A DNA stretch of 64,000 nt from Piezodorus guildinii (lineage: Eukaryota > Arthropoda > Insecta > Hemiptera > Pentatomidae), in contig CM041295.1 in NCBI GenBank assembly GCA_023052935.1, forward strand, positions 167,888,366 to 167,952,365. The letters run 5' to 3'. Made by a program: the position numbers and the translations under genes. The notes below the pieces were generated by a model. It was given only the letters and a program-made list of their open reading frames with translations, had not been told where the DNA came from and ran no database searches. Shown here piece after piece: positions 1 through 10,149 of this stretch. How positions within the stretch are numbered: position 1 is the stretch's first letter; each line of letters begins with the position of its first letter.

Positions 1-955
1 CCCGAAGGCCGAAGAGGATTTCGAATGGCGCGAATCCCGTGATAGAGTGGATAGAATGGTTATACGCCGCGACCGCCTTTGTCATAGCCATGTCCGGCTC
101 TAAGCCTTTGTCCATCTGATAAACACGCAAATGGTCGCTCAACGTACTATGGAGCCTTTCAATACCCCCTCTGCTTTTTGCGTGCCCTGGAGTGTTGAGG
201 TGCCAAGCTATGTCAAGAGCTTTCGCTTCCGTGTGTATGGCGGCATTGTCGAACTCCTTACCGCCATCGGATGCTATTCGTTCTGGAATCCCATAGAATT
301 GGAACCATGTCCGTATGGCCTCTAAAACCGCTTCCGAGGATCGCTGTTGGACAAGATACGCCATGGCGATCTTGCTGAACGTATCTAGTATCGTCACCCA
401 TTTGTACCCTCTCCAGGTGAAAGTATCGACCTGCAAATCTATCAGAGGTGCCTCCGAGGTTGTTGTCTCTTCTTGGACCGTTTGAGGAGGGTTCCGGTCA
501 TACTTTTTGGTGAGGCAGATATTACAGTTCCCAATGATTTCCTGAATCATTTTCCTCATGCCCCACCAAAAATATCTCCGCTTGAGTGCCAGGAAGGTTT
601 CGTTGACTCCTCGATGGTTTGTTTTTCCCTGATGATACGCCACTGTCACTTCGCGCTGGCGCTCCACATCCTTCAGTAATTCGACCATCAGGGTGCAGCG
701 GACGAACGATCTGTCCACTCCTATTTTCTCCTCTCGCCATAGTCTTTTAATCTTCTCCCATACTGTCTCGTTGCCGACATACAGGTGATGATTTTTTCCA
801 GGCGTAGAAACATCATTAAGCGTGCGGCAAATCAGATCCTCGCCGATCCCCGGTTGCGACCAGATCGTGGTGATTTTACTTCCGTAAAAAGCCGAGCTAT
901 CCTCTTCCGTGGCGCCTTCCTCTCGCGCTCCCTGACCCCCTTCTTCTTCTGCGTC
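1..955 (-). pseudogene. Integrase domain of Gypsy pol (C-terminus outside window)
   Basis: Read on the minus strand, a continuous frame runs from about 955 to the window edge. The zinc-binding HHCC motif has His codons at 632-634 and 614-616 (YHQGKTNH) and Cys codons at 524-526 and 515-517 (CNIC). The catalytic triad is complete: Asp at 426-428 (LQVDTF), Asp at 266-268 (ASDGGKEF) and Glu at 158-160 (GIERLHS). The second Asp and the Glu are 36 residues apart, which is the D,D-35-E spacing of retroviral-type integrases. It would join element cDNA to chromosomal DNA. The frame differs from that of the upstream RNase H open reading frame (832-1329); the switch lies near 900-960, so the polyprotein is broken here. 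A GPY/F module, if present, is outside the window. Confidence 0.9.
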
Positions 956-1329
956 CAATCTCTAAGAAATCGTGGGAGGTTGCTAGATGGTTCTCCAGTT
1001 TCTTCTTCCAATGCGTTAATGATGAGAGCACGGGACAGCCAGTCCGCTACCACATTTTCTTTTCCCGGCTTATACGCTATCTCAAAGTTATATTGGCTGA
1101 GGAACTCTTTCCACCTGGTAACTCTAGCTGAGGACTCCTTCAGGGGGCCAACCCACTCTAACGGTCTATGGTCCGTGTGGACTTTGAATTTTCTGCCAAA
1201 CACGTACGGTCTAAAGTGATCAATGGCCCACACTATCCCCAACAATTGCCGTTCCAGAGCACTATAGCGCGTCTCGGCATTTGAGAGACGTCTGCTAGCA
1301 TAAGCGATCGGACGTTCACCCTTTATCAA
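832..1329 (-). pseudogene. Gypsy RNase H fragment
   Basis: The reading frame starts abruptly with the conserved GERPIAYASRRLS block and continues with RYSALERQLLGIVWAI and KVHTDHRPLEW, the usual second and third parts of Ty3/Gypsy RNase H. It ends with the YNFEIAYKPGKENVVADWLSR block that closes this domain. The N-terminal part of RNase H, which carries the first catalytic Asp (normally in a TDAS-like motif), is absent. The fragment joins almost directly to the end of the RT palm at 1316, so about 150 codons of RT thumb, connection and RNase H start have been deleted. The domain should therefore be inactive. No ATG start is evident; as part of pol it would not need one. Confidence 0.88.
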
Positions 1330-2420
1330 AAACTTTTCTTAAATGTGTTACGTGTTGCTCCTCGGTTTTGCTGAACACTAGCAGATCTTCCATATATATT
1401 TGACAGAATGTTTCATCGATTCCCCTCAAGAACTCGTCCATAAGCCTTTGGAATGTAATCGGCGCATTTTTCAAGCCGAAGGGCATCCTTCTAAATTCAT
1501 AATGCCCTCTTTCGAATGAAAAAGCTGTTTTATGGCTATCTTTGGGGTGCATTCTGATTTGGTGATAACCAGCTTTTAAATCGAGTGTGCTGAATATGGT
1601 TGACCCGCTTAATCGGTCTAAAATATCTTCAAATCTGGGGATGGGATATTTTTCATCTAGGGTGTTTTCATTCAGTTTCCTGAAATCAATCACTAGCCTA
1701 TATTTTTCCTTATTTTCTCCCGGCAAGCTCTTCTTCTTTACTATCCAGAGAGGACTGTTATATGGCGAAGTACTGTCTTCTATGATACCTTGCTTTTTTA
1801 GATTCTGTATTTCATCCCTAATGTGCTGCTTTAATGCTTGAGGGTATCGCCTTTCCTTCACGTACGTGACCCTTTCTTGCTTTAGGGGAATTTCATGAAC
1901 TGTTTTCCCAGTTGCCCCTAACAGTTCGTCATCTTTAAAGAAAATGTCTCCGAATTCTTCCCTCAATGTCAACCTCCATTCCTTGACCCGACTAACCGCC
2001 CCTACTCTGCCTTCCCTATTAAGTACCCAGCACTTCAAAGTTTTCTCTCCAATTTTAACCGACCAACGTCCCCCTTTGCTCCTAATTCGCGCTCCTACCT
2101 TTCCCAATAGATCACAACCAATAATTCCCTCATATTCACGGGGCATGCTCGCCACCACATGTACCGTCACCTGGCCCTCACGTGTTGCCCATCTCTCGAG
2201 ATCTAAGCTAACTTCTCCCTCTACTTCGCACGGCCCACCCAGGGTGATCAATTTACATGTACATACCTGTATTTGGAGTGCCTCTCCGCTGCAACACAAC
2301 TTCTCCGCCGCTCGCCGACTCATGATTGTGCTAGAGCTCCCGGTATCCACCAAACACTTCACTCCTTTCGTCACTCTAATTATAGGCAGACCGCCGTATT
2401 CGCTCCTTATATTGTAATTC
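1316..2420 (-). pseudogene. Gypsy pol: aspartic protease and reverse transcriptase
   Basis: Minus-strand frame, open from about 2420 to the stop at 1316. Counting from the Met at 2374, the protease motif LVDTGSSSTIMS has its DTG at residues 10-12. RT follows: a PYNSPLW block near 204-210, YRLVIDFRKLN, first catalytic Asp in FSTLDLKAGYHQI at 265, and RMPFGLKNAPITFQ. The catalytic YxDD box reads YMED at about 327-330, with Glu in place of the first Asp; this is unusual and probably inactivating. The frame ends 20 residues later with KVFDKG, followed by the deletion that leads into RNase H. Gag lies upstream in another frame, so pol was probably made by frameshifting, but I cannot place the shift site. 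Confidence 0.9.
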
Positions 2421-2543
2421 TCGATCGTGCGGTCGCCCCTCTGCTGCCACTCTCCTCAGGTCTCTGCTCGCTCCCTCCTTTCTGCTCCTGCCGGCCGCTT
2501 TTCCTCTCTTCGCCTTCCTCCACGTCTTTCACCTCTCCTGCTT

Positions 2544-3659
2544 TCAATGCTCTTCCTCCGTCTCGGATGTCTCCGAACTCTCCGTGGACCCAGCCGAAGA
2601 TCTGCTCCTCCACCACACTCTCTGAGCATTTATCTCCATCGGCTCGCCTCGAGGTGATTCTCTTTGGCGAAACATGTACGGGCACTGCTTCGCAATATGC
2701 CCCTCTGTTCCACATTCGAAGCATTTTGTTCGGGGACACTGCGCCACTAGGTGTCCCGGTCTACCGCACCCGTGACATTTTCTCTCTTCTCTTCTTGGAT
2801 ATATTTTTACGTTCTGGTACGTCCTCTTACTATCGTTAGCCGCCGTTCTGTACTTCCTTTCATACTTCGGCTCTCTTTTCCTCCAAATGGCAGGTTTGGT
2901 TCTGGGTCTTCTATAAGACACCCGGGTCCACCCAGTTTCCTCTACCTCCATCCTCGATTCTTCATCGCGCGCACTAATGTCCATCATTTCCTGGGCGCAT
3001 TCCACGAAAGGACGGTCTTTGGGGAACGGTTCCTTCCTCCCCGTCTCTCTAGCCAGCTGTACTAACAAGATGGTCGACAGAAACACCATTCTAGGTTCCA
3101 CTTCAGAGGCACTCATTATTTCTCTCATCTTCGCGGTGATATTGTTGAATCTCGTCAGCAACGCTCCTGCGTATTGTCCGCTTGACTGGCGAGGGTGCTT
3201 AACTTCCCTGAACATCTGGAAGATGTCTTCCTCCGGGGACCACCTGCCGCCTCCGTAAGCCTTCTTAAGCCGGTCTTTCACTACTGCCCAGGGGGTTTCT
3301 TCGTCGGCCTGAATCAAATTGAGTATATTTCTTTTTACCCGACAAACTAGATCAGCCTTGAGCGAATCCGCGTCATCTCTGTGTAGTAGACCCTCCGCCG
3401 TCTTCACCTCGATCCGTGTTATTATACGGTCGCCATTTTTTATGAAATGGTTCAGTTCACCAGTCTCTCCCGTAAACTTTTCTATATCCGAAACAGCTTT
3501 CCTTAAATCTTGCGCGGTCGCTGCTTTCACCTTCAGCCATGCCAGTGTATTTGCATGAGCTTCCGCCAGAGTATCACGTGGTAGGGGTGGTATCTCTGGT
3601 ATCTGTGGTATATCTGCCGGCACTTGAAGTACTGCGGGTCGTAATACACCTTCTGCCAT
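2544..3659 (-). CDS. gag: Gag polyprotein of Gypsy element
   Basis: A 371-codon ATG-initiated frame just downstream of the primer-binding site. The N-terminal 240 residues are rich in charged residues and helix-forming stretches, as expected for capsid. Two classic retroviral zinc knuckles (C-x2-C-x4-H-x4-C) lie at about residues 295-308 (CHGCGRPGHLVAQC) and 313-326 (CFECGTEGHIAKQC), in an Arg-rich nucleocapsid-like region. The C-terminus is Ser/Glu-rich. The frame is uninterrupted although pol is broken. It would package element RNA into particles. The start is supported by its position about 200 bases after the PBS and by the lack of another in-frame Met nearby. Confidence 0.88.
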   Translation of the reverse strand: MAEGVLRPAVLQVPADIPQIPEIPPLPRDTLAEAHANTLAWLKVKAATAQDLRKAVSDIEKFTGETGELNHFIKNGDRIITRIEVKTAEGLLHRDDADSLKADLVCRVKRNILNLIQADEETPWAVVKDRLKKAYGGGRWSPEEDIFQMFREVKHPRQSSGQYAGALLTRFNNITAKMREIMSASEVEPRMVFLSTILLVQLARETGRKEPFPKDRPFVECAQEMMDISARDEESRMEVEETGWTRVSYRRPRTKPAIWRKREPKYERKYRTAANDSKRTYQNVKIYPRREERKCHGCGRPGHLVAQCPRTKCFECGTEGHIAKQCPYMFRQRESPRGEPMEINAQRVWWRSRSSAGSTESSETSETEEEH

Positions 3660-3860
3660 TTTTTTTAGAATTTTTTTTTTTTTTTTATTATTATTAAAAA
3701 TATATATTATATTTTTAAGTATTATTATTCTTTCCTGTTTTGGTTAGAAAGAATTTAAAAAAAAAAAGTTAAAAACAATTTTTTAAATAAATAAATAAGA
3801 GAGCAAAAGACGAGTGATAATAAATAAATAACTAATAGTTCCGGGCTCTCAACAAATAAA
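3660..3860. other. Gypsy leader, AT-rich
   Basis: Untranslated leader between the PBS and the gag start. It holds long T and A runs and no open frame of note. Confidence 0.6.
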
Positions 3861-3878
3861 TCCCGGGTTTCGGCACCA
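3861..3878 (-). promoter_or_regulatory. Primer-binding site for tRNA-Phe
   Basis: On the minus strand the 18 bases TGGTGCCGAAACCCGGGA follow the LTR. Their complement ends in CCA and matches what I know of the 3' end of animal tRNA-Phe (acceptor strand TTTCGGC, discriminator A, then CCA, after a T-stem ending CCCGGG). This fixes the element's orientation and the LTR boundary. Confidence 0.85.
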
Positions 3879-4073
3879 ATTACGTTAATTCACTTAAATA
3901 AGATATAAATAATAAATAATATAAGTAATAGGACATAGAAACAACACGCACGATAACTAGAACAGCACTGACTTTATTTCCTTGTTTAGACCTCGATGTA
4001 TACAACAGAATGTTTACAAGGTACAGGCGGGATTAAGCCCGATACCGGCTCGCCGCGGTCTCTAACTTATATA

Positions 4074-4080
<7 letters not shown>
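3879..4080 (-). repeat. 5' LTR (partial) with TATA box and poly(A) signal
   Basis: This sequence immediately precedes the PBS. On the minus strand a TATATAAG box lies at 4066-4073, followed by a GC-richer stretch and an AATAAA poly(A) signal at 3973-3978. This fits a U3-R-U5 order, with the start of transcription in the GC-rich part. The outer end of U3 cannot be placed because it runs into an (AT)n tract at about 4071-4121. The other LTR is outside the window. Confidence 0.65.

Positions 4081-4121
<41 letters not shown>
4071..4121. repeat. (AT)n microsatellite
   Basis: An almost pure AT dinucleotide tract at the outer edge of the LTR. Confidence 0.95.
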
Positions 4122-4128
<7 letters not shown>

Positions 4129-4681
4129 ATAAACAATTATTGATGGTTGGCCATGCTGATGAACTTCATTTTTCAAAAGGTTTTTCTTTATACCCTAATA
4201 TGTAAAGTGTATGGTAAGTCCATGTATGTCATAGTCATGTTTGTCCATGGTAAGTCCATGTGTAGGACATACAAAAAATCGTACGAAACTGAAATTTCAT
4301 ATTTTTTTTATTTTTTTTTTTTTTTATTTGTAACATAAAGGCTTTTCAACCATAGAGGTTATTTTAGCCCTAAACTAATAATGCAGATACAATATAATAA
4401 AAGTAATAATACATACATATATACTAATAATACATACATATATACTAATAATAATACATACATGATAAATAATAAAATAGCATACAAACATACATAATAT
4501 ACGAAATAATACATACAATACGAAAATAATACATACAAATATACTAATCACAAAATACATAATACATAATAAAATAAAATACATAATACACTAAAAATAC
4601 ATAAATACAAACAATTATATACGATAACTACATATAAGAAAAGAATAAAAAAAAAAAAAATAAATAAAATAAAATAATAAT

Positions 4682-4685
<4 letters not shown>
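4122..4685. other. AT-rich spacer with short imperfect repeats
   Basis: No gene seen. About 4390-4620 is built of loosely repeated ATACATACATATATACTAAT-like steps. Short reading frames here are by-products of low complexity. Confidence 0.7.

Positions 4686-4735
<50 letters not shown>
4686..4735. repeat. (AT)n microsatellite
   Basis: A near-perfect AT dinucleotide tract of about 50 bp next to the 3' end of the I-type LINE. Confidence 0.95.
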
Positions 4736-4739
<4 letters not shown>

Positions 4740-4784
4740 ATATTAAAAATAAAAAACAGGAACTTTTTTTTTTTTTTTTTTTTT

Positions 4785-7310
4785 TTAAATTTTGGAAAAT
4801 ATTGATGTGTCTTTTAGATAATTCATCAGTTTGGTGGCTGACTCCTGCGTATTTTGTAATATTGTTCCAATATCAGTCTCCATACCAATCCCTCTTCGCT
4901 CGGCTTCGAAGGAAAAGCAATCCAACAGTATATGTGGTACTGTGAGGAGAACCCCACAGGAGGTACATTGAGGCGGTGATCCCCTCGCCATCAGGTAGCC
5001 GTGAGTAAGCCTTGTGTGGCCAATCCTCAGTCGAGCCAGTACCACTTCCTCCTTCCTGCACAGCCGTAGGTCTGCTCGGTTGGGTTTCACTGAAGACTCG
5101 ACTACTCTAAGTTTATTCTCCCTCATAAAAAACCATACTTTTTGCCAATGTTCTGTGGCCTTTTCTTTTATGAGGGCGATTACTTCCCGCGTTGACGCAC
5201 CCGGAACAAACATACCTTCTGTTACAGCTAATTTCGCTTTAGTATCAGCTAGTTCGTTTCCTTTTATGCCACAGTGACCAGGTAACCATATAAATTCTAT
5301 TCTTCTACCAACCCTCTCCAATGCATTTAATTGTGTTAATGTATCTACCACAAGTGGGTCCACAGAAAATGTATTTGTTAAAGCCTTAAGAGCCGACTTG
5401 GAATCTGTGCAGATAAATGCGTTCCCTGTGCTGCTAATATATTCATGCACCGCGCGATTTATTGCAAGCAACTCAGCGTGATATGATGAACAAAAAGGTG
5501 GTAACGAATACATTTTTACGCCCTCCGAGATTACGGCGGAGCCCACTCCATCTGTTGTTTTGGATCCATCCGTATAAATATAGTTCCACCCGCTATGTTT
5601 CCGCTGAAATTGCAGAAATTGCAATTTCTGTTCTGATTGGCTGATTATATCTTTGCCCCTTTTGCAGTTCATACGGTGTGTTTTAGGTATTGAATGTAGC
5701 CACGGTTCTGATTGCAATAGTCGAAAGACCAGAGGCGTCGGTAAGGAATGAAGGTCAAGTTTGGATCTGTGTACAGAGCATCTTTCTGGTAGTGAAAGTT
5801 TCAATTGGTTAATTTGTTGGTTCATTTCTGACTGGCCGAACAAATTATTTAATGGGTGATTTGGTCGAGATAGAACTTTAACGTAATAAGCTAAGTCTAG
5901 AATCTGTCTCCGTATACTCAGAGGCATTACACCAGCTTCAACTTCAAGACTCGCGGTGGGACTTGAGCGGAAAGCGCCCGTGGCTATGCGAAGAGCTTTG
6001 TTTTGAACCGGCTCAAGCATCTCTAGCGTTCTTTTGCTCGCGGAGCCGTATGCTGTACAAGCATATTCCAATTTGGGACATATAAGAGTCAAATATAATC
6101 GGATTAAGCTGATTCTGTCCGCTCCCCAGTTATAATTATTAGCAATTTTTAAAACATTTAAAGCCTGAAAACAATTTGACCTAACTTGTTTAATATGAGA
6201 AGTCCACCTAAGAGAGCGGTCTAAAATTACACCGAGATATTTTACGCTTGTCCGATATGGTAATTCTTCCCCCCTGATTTTAACGTTTTCGACAGTAAAA
6301 TTTCGCTTTCTTGTAAATAGTATCGCCTGAGATTTGGGGACAGATATTCTAAAGCCGTGGTTGTCTAGCCAAGAAGTAATGTTTAATAAAGACTCCTGTA
6401 AAATATTGCGCATATGAGTTGGATCCTTACCCTTTACATACACCACAACATCGTCAGCATACATCAAGGCTGTAGCTGGGAGATTTAGGGCTGTGGAAAC
6501 TCCATCTATGACCAGGCTGAATAAGATTGGGCTTAGAACGCTTCCTTGTGGGACGCCGCTAGACTGCTCAAATAGCCTTGATAGAACACTGCCGGATTTT
6601 ATGTAAAACGTTCTATTACTTAGGAAGTTCGAAATGAATTGAAATAGTTGACCATAAATCCCAATTTCCGATAATTTTCCCAAAATATTAGTTTTGTTTA
6701 CTGAGTTAAACGCATTTTCGATATCCAAGAAAACGGCTAGAAGGGATTCTTTTGATCTAAATGATCCTAAAACTTCAGTTTCCAGCTTTATTAAATTATC
6801 CGATGTTGATCTACCAGACCGAAAGCCACTTTGCCAAACGTTTAGTAAATTGTTCCTTTCGATAAACCATTTTAAACGATTCGCAACCATTCGTTCCAAT
6901 AGCTTAAAAAGGCAACTAGTGAGTGCGATCGGACGGTAACTAGAAGTTAATTCTTTAGGCTTACCTTTTTTAAGGATTGGTAAAATTTCCGACTTGTGCC
7001 AATCGTCGGGGAAGAAGGTGGAGCAGTAAGCCTTGTTTAGAAATTTATGAATTTGAATTTTGTTGTAATATGAAAGATTTTTCAACATACTGTACGTTAT
7101 TTTATCAGGTCCCGGAGAGCATTCCTTACATGATTTTAAGGCGCGGCTGAATTCTAAGTATGAAAAAGGAAGGTTCAAAGTCTCAACTTGGACGTCCACC
7201 CGAACTGAATCATTTGTCGATGTCGCTAAGTGTTCATCAGGTGGTGATGAAAAGGTCAAGCTGAAATATTCTCCAATGGCATTGACTATAGCCACAGGAT
7301 CCGTGATCAA
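4785..7310 (-). pseudogene. LINE ORF2 C-terminal part: reverse transcriptase, RNase H, zinc finger
   Basis: An 841-codon open frame. RT motifs in order: YRPIALTSCLFKLLER (about 125-140), GFRSGRSTSD (162-171), FLDIENAF with catalytic Asp (194-201), SGVPQGSVLSP (251-261) and YADD (284-287). RNase H follows with all catalytic residues: Asp581 (YTDGS), Glu613 (HAELLAI), Asp636 (CTDSKSA), His679 (LPGHCG) and Asp689 (ELAD). The tail has RLRIGHTRLTHGYL and a CCHC finger at C782, C785, H793, C798. Every RT and RNase H catalytic residue is present. The frame is separated from the endonuclease by a shift in an A9 run (on the minus strand) at 7318-7326; its nominal Met is not a natural start. Confidence 0.92.
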
Positions 7311-7314
7311 AGCA

Positions 7315-8464
7315 TTATTTTTTTTTGAGCACGTTTAGGGAGACAGGTGGTTTTCGACCCATTATTTTCCGTACTATAACCCAAACTTCGGTAACCGGAG
7401 TGTTAATATTTATTTTGGATACGAACTCCCGCCAGCAGATTTTTTTATTTTGTTTTACAATATAACGTGCATGTTTTCGAGCTGTGACATATTTTTCAAA
7501 ATTTTCAGAACTCGGTTTATTTTTAAATTTTCGGAGCGCTCTTTTTCTATTGTTTATAGCTATAGAGCAATCTTTAGTCCACCAAGGGACAGAGATCCCC
7601 CTATTATTTGGCCTACTTTTGGGAATTGAGCAATCAGCTGCGTAAATAATGGTTTGCTTGATCATATCATATTGTGTTACTAAATCGTTTTCATGAAACT
7701 GCAGGGAGGAAAAGTCTGCCAAAGATCGATAGTGATCCCAGTCGGCACGCTTTATAAGCCATCGCGAGGGGGGCAACATGGTTGGAACTCTATCAAGGTA
7801 GTCAATTTTAATTGGGTAATGATCACTACCATATTATCATTCATTGTGCGCCATCCTAATTTTGAAGATATATTTGGGGTTGTTAAAGACAGATCAATAC
7901 TGGATAATGTGCCAGTCCGAGGACATATATAAGTGTGGGATAAGTCATTTAAAATAATTAAATTTTTGGCATCTATGAAAGCCTCTACAAGCTTCCCTCC
8001 ATTATCAGATTGTGAGGCACCCCAGAGAGGGCTGTGACAGTTGAAGTCACCAAGCCAAAGCACTGGTGCTGGAAGTTCGTCGCTTAGGTCATATAATGCG
8101 CTGGTCGGAAAATTATTAGCAGGGTGTATATATATATACAACATATAGTCATAGGAAGAGGCGCCAAGATCCGTACGGCTACAGCTTGTAGGGTAGATCT
8201 TAATGGGAGATGGAAGCAGGGGACATCATGAGCTGCCAATACAGCTACTCCACCGCATGCTTTTTTCCCTTCTGTGTAGTCTTTTCGGAAGATTTGAAAA
8301 TTTCTAAATTTCGCACTATGTTTGGGCAGTAAGTGTGTTTCTTGCAAACAAATTATGTTGGTTTTACACTCCCGCACTACGATTTCCAAATCATCTTTGT
8401 GATGAAGAAACCCTCGTATATTCCATTGGAGTACATCCATAAGTAGGCGAGGAGAAATATGCAC
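7315..8464 (-). pseudogene. LINE ORF2 N-terminal part: AP-endonuclease, three frames
   Basis: An exonuclease-endonuclease-phosphatase domain spread over three overlapping frames. The start at 8464 gives MDVLQWNIRG (catalytic Asn) and CLQETH (catalytic Glu). A shift in a TA-repeat near 8115-8145 leads to the second frame with LGDFNCHSPLWG (Asp, Asn) and SSIDLSLTTP. A further indel near 7835-7845 leads to SDHYPIKI, the final His motif, and the linker before RT (7315-7779). All catalytic residues are present once the breaks are allowed for. The enzyme would nick target DNA to prime reverse transcription. ORF1 ends 19 bases upstream, as usual in a two-ORF LINE. Confidence 0.9.
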
Positions 8465-8482
8465 AACTTGTTAACTTATTGT

Positions 8483-9820
8483 TTACTGAGGTGTAGTTAA
8501 TTTTTGTTTGGTCTTCCCTCGTGTCCGCTGTTGTTGCGGGGGCGAGGCTTTGTTTACCTGAGCTGATTTAGAAATTTCTTTTGTAATTGAGTTGGATATC
8601 AAACTTTGTGACGAAGAATCTTTATTAATTTCATTTAATGGATGCCCGTTATGTATTAACTTTTCGAGGTTAGATGTTTCGGGAGATATATTTTTTATTT
8701 TGTCATCTGGTGTAGTAGCCGAGTTGGTCTCGTTAGCGTTTATTTGTTTAGTATTTAGTGAAATCGGATTAAAACATGTGTTTTTTGTTTCGAGCGTTGT
8801 TGAGGAACTACTTTTTTGTTGATTTGCGTTGCTTGGCAATGGGTTGTTTTGTACATAAGTATCTCGCGTACTGATTTTTGATTCTACGGCTTGAATTTTT
8901 ACCATTAATGATTCAATTTGGGATGCAAGTTTTTCCAATTGTTTATTTAAATCTATACTTGGACCCGGAGTAGATACGATAGTAGAGTAGCTCCCCGTAG
9001 AGGGAACTATGGATGTTCTATTTTCTATAATTTTTTTAGCTACAGGATAAGGTATTCTATCGGTTACTTTTAATTTTTGAATTTCTTTTTCTTTTAAAAA
9101 TACGGGACACAAATGTGACCATGCTGGATGCGAGTCAGAACAGTTAATACATTTTATGGGATTGCTACATCCCTCACCGTGTTTGGGCCGACTGCAATTA
9201 CCACAAATATTTCGTTGGCAGTTACGGGAATTGTGATTAAAAGAAAAACAATTAAAACATTGGAGAGGGTTTGGAATATAAGGCCTAACCTTAATGTTAA
9301 TAAAATCTAATTTAAGGTTACCTGGCAACTCTGGTTTCTCAAAGGTTATGATGAGCAGAGAGGTGGGGACCTTAGTTTCTCCTGATCTTCTGTAAATTCT
9401 TCTTACTTCTATCACACCTTCATGTCGTAATTCTTCCTTAAGCTCTTGTTCAGTACAGCTATTAAATTCAGGGCAGTAAATAACACCTTTTGTATAATTC
9501 AAAAATGGGTGCAGTGTAAAGTTGACTTCCGAGTTTTCATATTGTTTTATATTTTTTAAATTTAGAAAATCTTTCTCATTATTTACTTCTAGTAACAGGT
9601 TCCCATTTCTTAATAATTTTACTTTTATTTGTGGTGCAAAGCTTTTGAAGAATCTACATAACTTGAATGGGCTAGAGGTTCGGAATGTCTTACCCTCTTC
9701 TGTGAAAGATACAAATATATATTTCTTGATCCAAGGAATTCCAGTCCGTTTTGAGTGGCAAGCGAATATATCCGGCGGTTTTGGGTCCTGATTTCCAACC
9801 ATTTTGGTCATCGTATCCAT
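8483..9820 (-). CDS. LINE ORF1, gag-like RNA-binding protein
   Basis: A 445-codon intact frame with an ATG start. Three consecutive zinc knuckles span about residues 188-238: CFNCFSFNHNSRNC, CGNCSRPKHGEGC and CINCSDSHPAWSHLC. A region before them (about 100-185) resembles the conserved ORF1 module of I/Jockey elements. The C-terminal half is Ser/Thr/Asn/Lys-rich and probably disordered, with a possible short coiled coil near 300-325 (LNKQLEKLASQIESLMVKIQ). It should bind element RNA in a ribonucleoprotein. It is the only undamaged frame in this copy. Confidence 0.88.
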   Translation of the reverse strand: MDTMTKMVGNQDPKPPDIFACHSKRTGIPWIKKYIFVSFTEEGKTFRTSSPFKLCRFFKSFAPQIKVKLLRNGNLLLEVNNEKDFLNLKNIKQYENSEVNFTLHPFLNYTKGVIYCPEFNSCTEQELKEELRHEGVIEVRRIYRRSGETKVPTSLLIITFEKPELPGNLKLDFINIKVRPYIPNPLQCFNCFSFNHNSRNCQRNICGNCSRPKHGEGCSNPIKCINCSDSHPAWSHLCPVFLKEKEIQKLKVTDRIPYPVAKKIIENRTSIVPSTGSYSTIVSTPGPSIDLNKQLEKLASQIESLMVKIQAVESKISTRDTYVQNNPLPSNANQQKSSSSTTLETKNTCFNPISLNTKQINANETNSATTPDDKIKNISPETSNLEKLIHNGHPLNEINKDSSSQSLISNSITKEISKSAQVNKASPPQQQRTRGKTKQKLTTPQ

Positions 9821-10145
9821 AAGGGCTTATCTACTACTGGATGGCATCCGTTGTCGGCACGGCTTTTGAAGAGTACTGCCTTACTATCAAAGGTGCCGAA
9901 ACTTCAAAGGCCTGCACACCGCGATGTTAACACAGTTGGCAGAAGACTCTCCTGTGATCTATTAATAAAATAAGATATTCTTGGTAATAAGTAATCCACA
10001 AGGGCTTATCTGGTGCTGGGTAGCATCCGCTGCCGGCGCGGCTTCTGAGAAGAGTATTGTCACACAGTCAAAGATGCCGAAACTTCAAAGAACGCACACC
10101 GCGATGTGAACTCCTCGACGGTTCACAGAAGACTCCAAAGAAAAC
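9821..10145 (-). repeat. LINE 5' UTR tandem module, two copies of about 180 bp
   Basis: Two diverged copies start with AAGGGCTTATCT at 9821 and 10000 (period 179). They share the blocks GCATCCG, GCCGAAACTTCAAAG, GCACACCGCGATGT and CAGAAGACTC. The array sits directly before ORF1, where LINE promoters lie. In other LINEs such 5' UTR monomers carry promoter activity; that is an inference here. Confidence 0.8.
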
Positions 10146-10149
10146 AACT

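Larger units (their letters stand above)
1..4080 (-). mobile_element. Ty3/Gypsy LTR retrotransposon, 3' part cut off by window edge
   Basis: Reading from high to low coordinates the element shows a partial LTR, a primer-binding site complementary to tRNA-Phe, gag with two CCHC knuckles, aspartic protease, reverse transcriptase, RNase H and integrase. The order PR-RT-RH-IN is that of Ty3/Gypsy (Metaviridae-like) elements. The 3' LTR and the integrase C-terminus lie beyond position 1. The copy is defective: pol has a large deletion between RT and RNase H, frame changes near 1316-1330 and 900-960, and an altered RT active-site motif. No envelope-like gene is visible in the part present. Without the second LTR its age cannot be judged here. 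Confidence 0.93.
4760..10145 (-). mobile_element. I-type non-LTR retrotransposon, near full length
   Basis: The element lies on the minus strand. From the 5' end: duplicated 5' UTR module (9821-10145), ORF1 with zinc knuckles (8483-9820), and ORF2 with AP-endonuclease, RT and RNase H plus a C-terminal zinc finger (4785-8464). A poly(A) stretch follows at about 4760-4783. The RNase H domain after RT separates it from Jockey and places it with I-type LINEs. Four segments of ORF2 are in different frames because of a few single- or two-base indels in simple-sequence runs, so the copy is dead but little decayed. Confidence 0.9.

Noticed and set aside
131..325. Plus-strand frames inside the Gypsy element, such as 131-325, 785-1219 and 1944-2839
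   Set aside because: They are antisense to clearly conserved gag and pol coding sequence.
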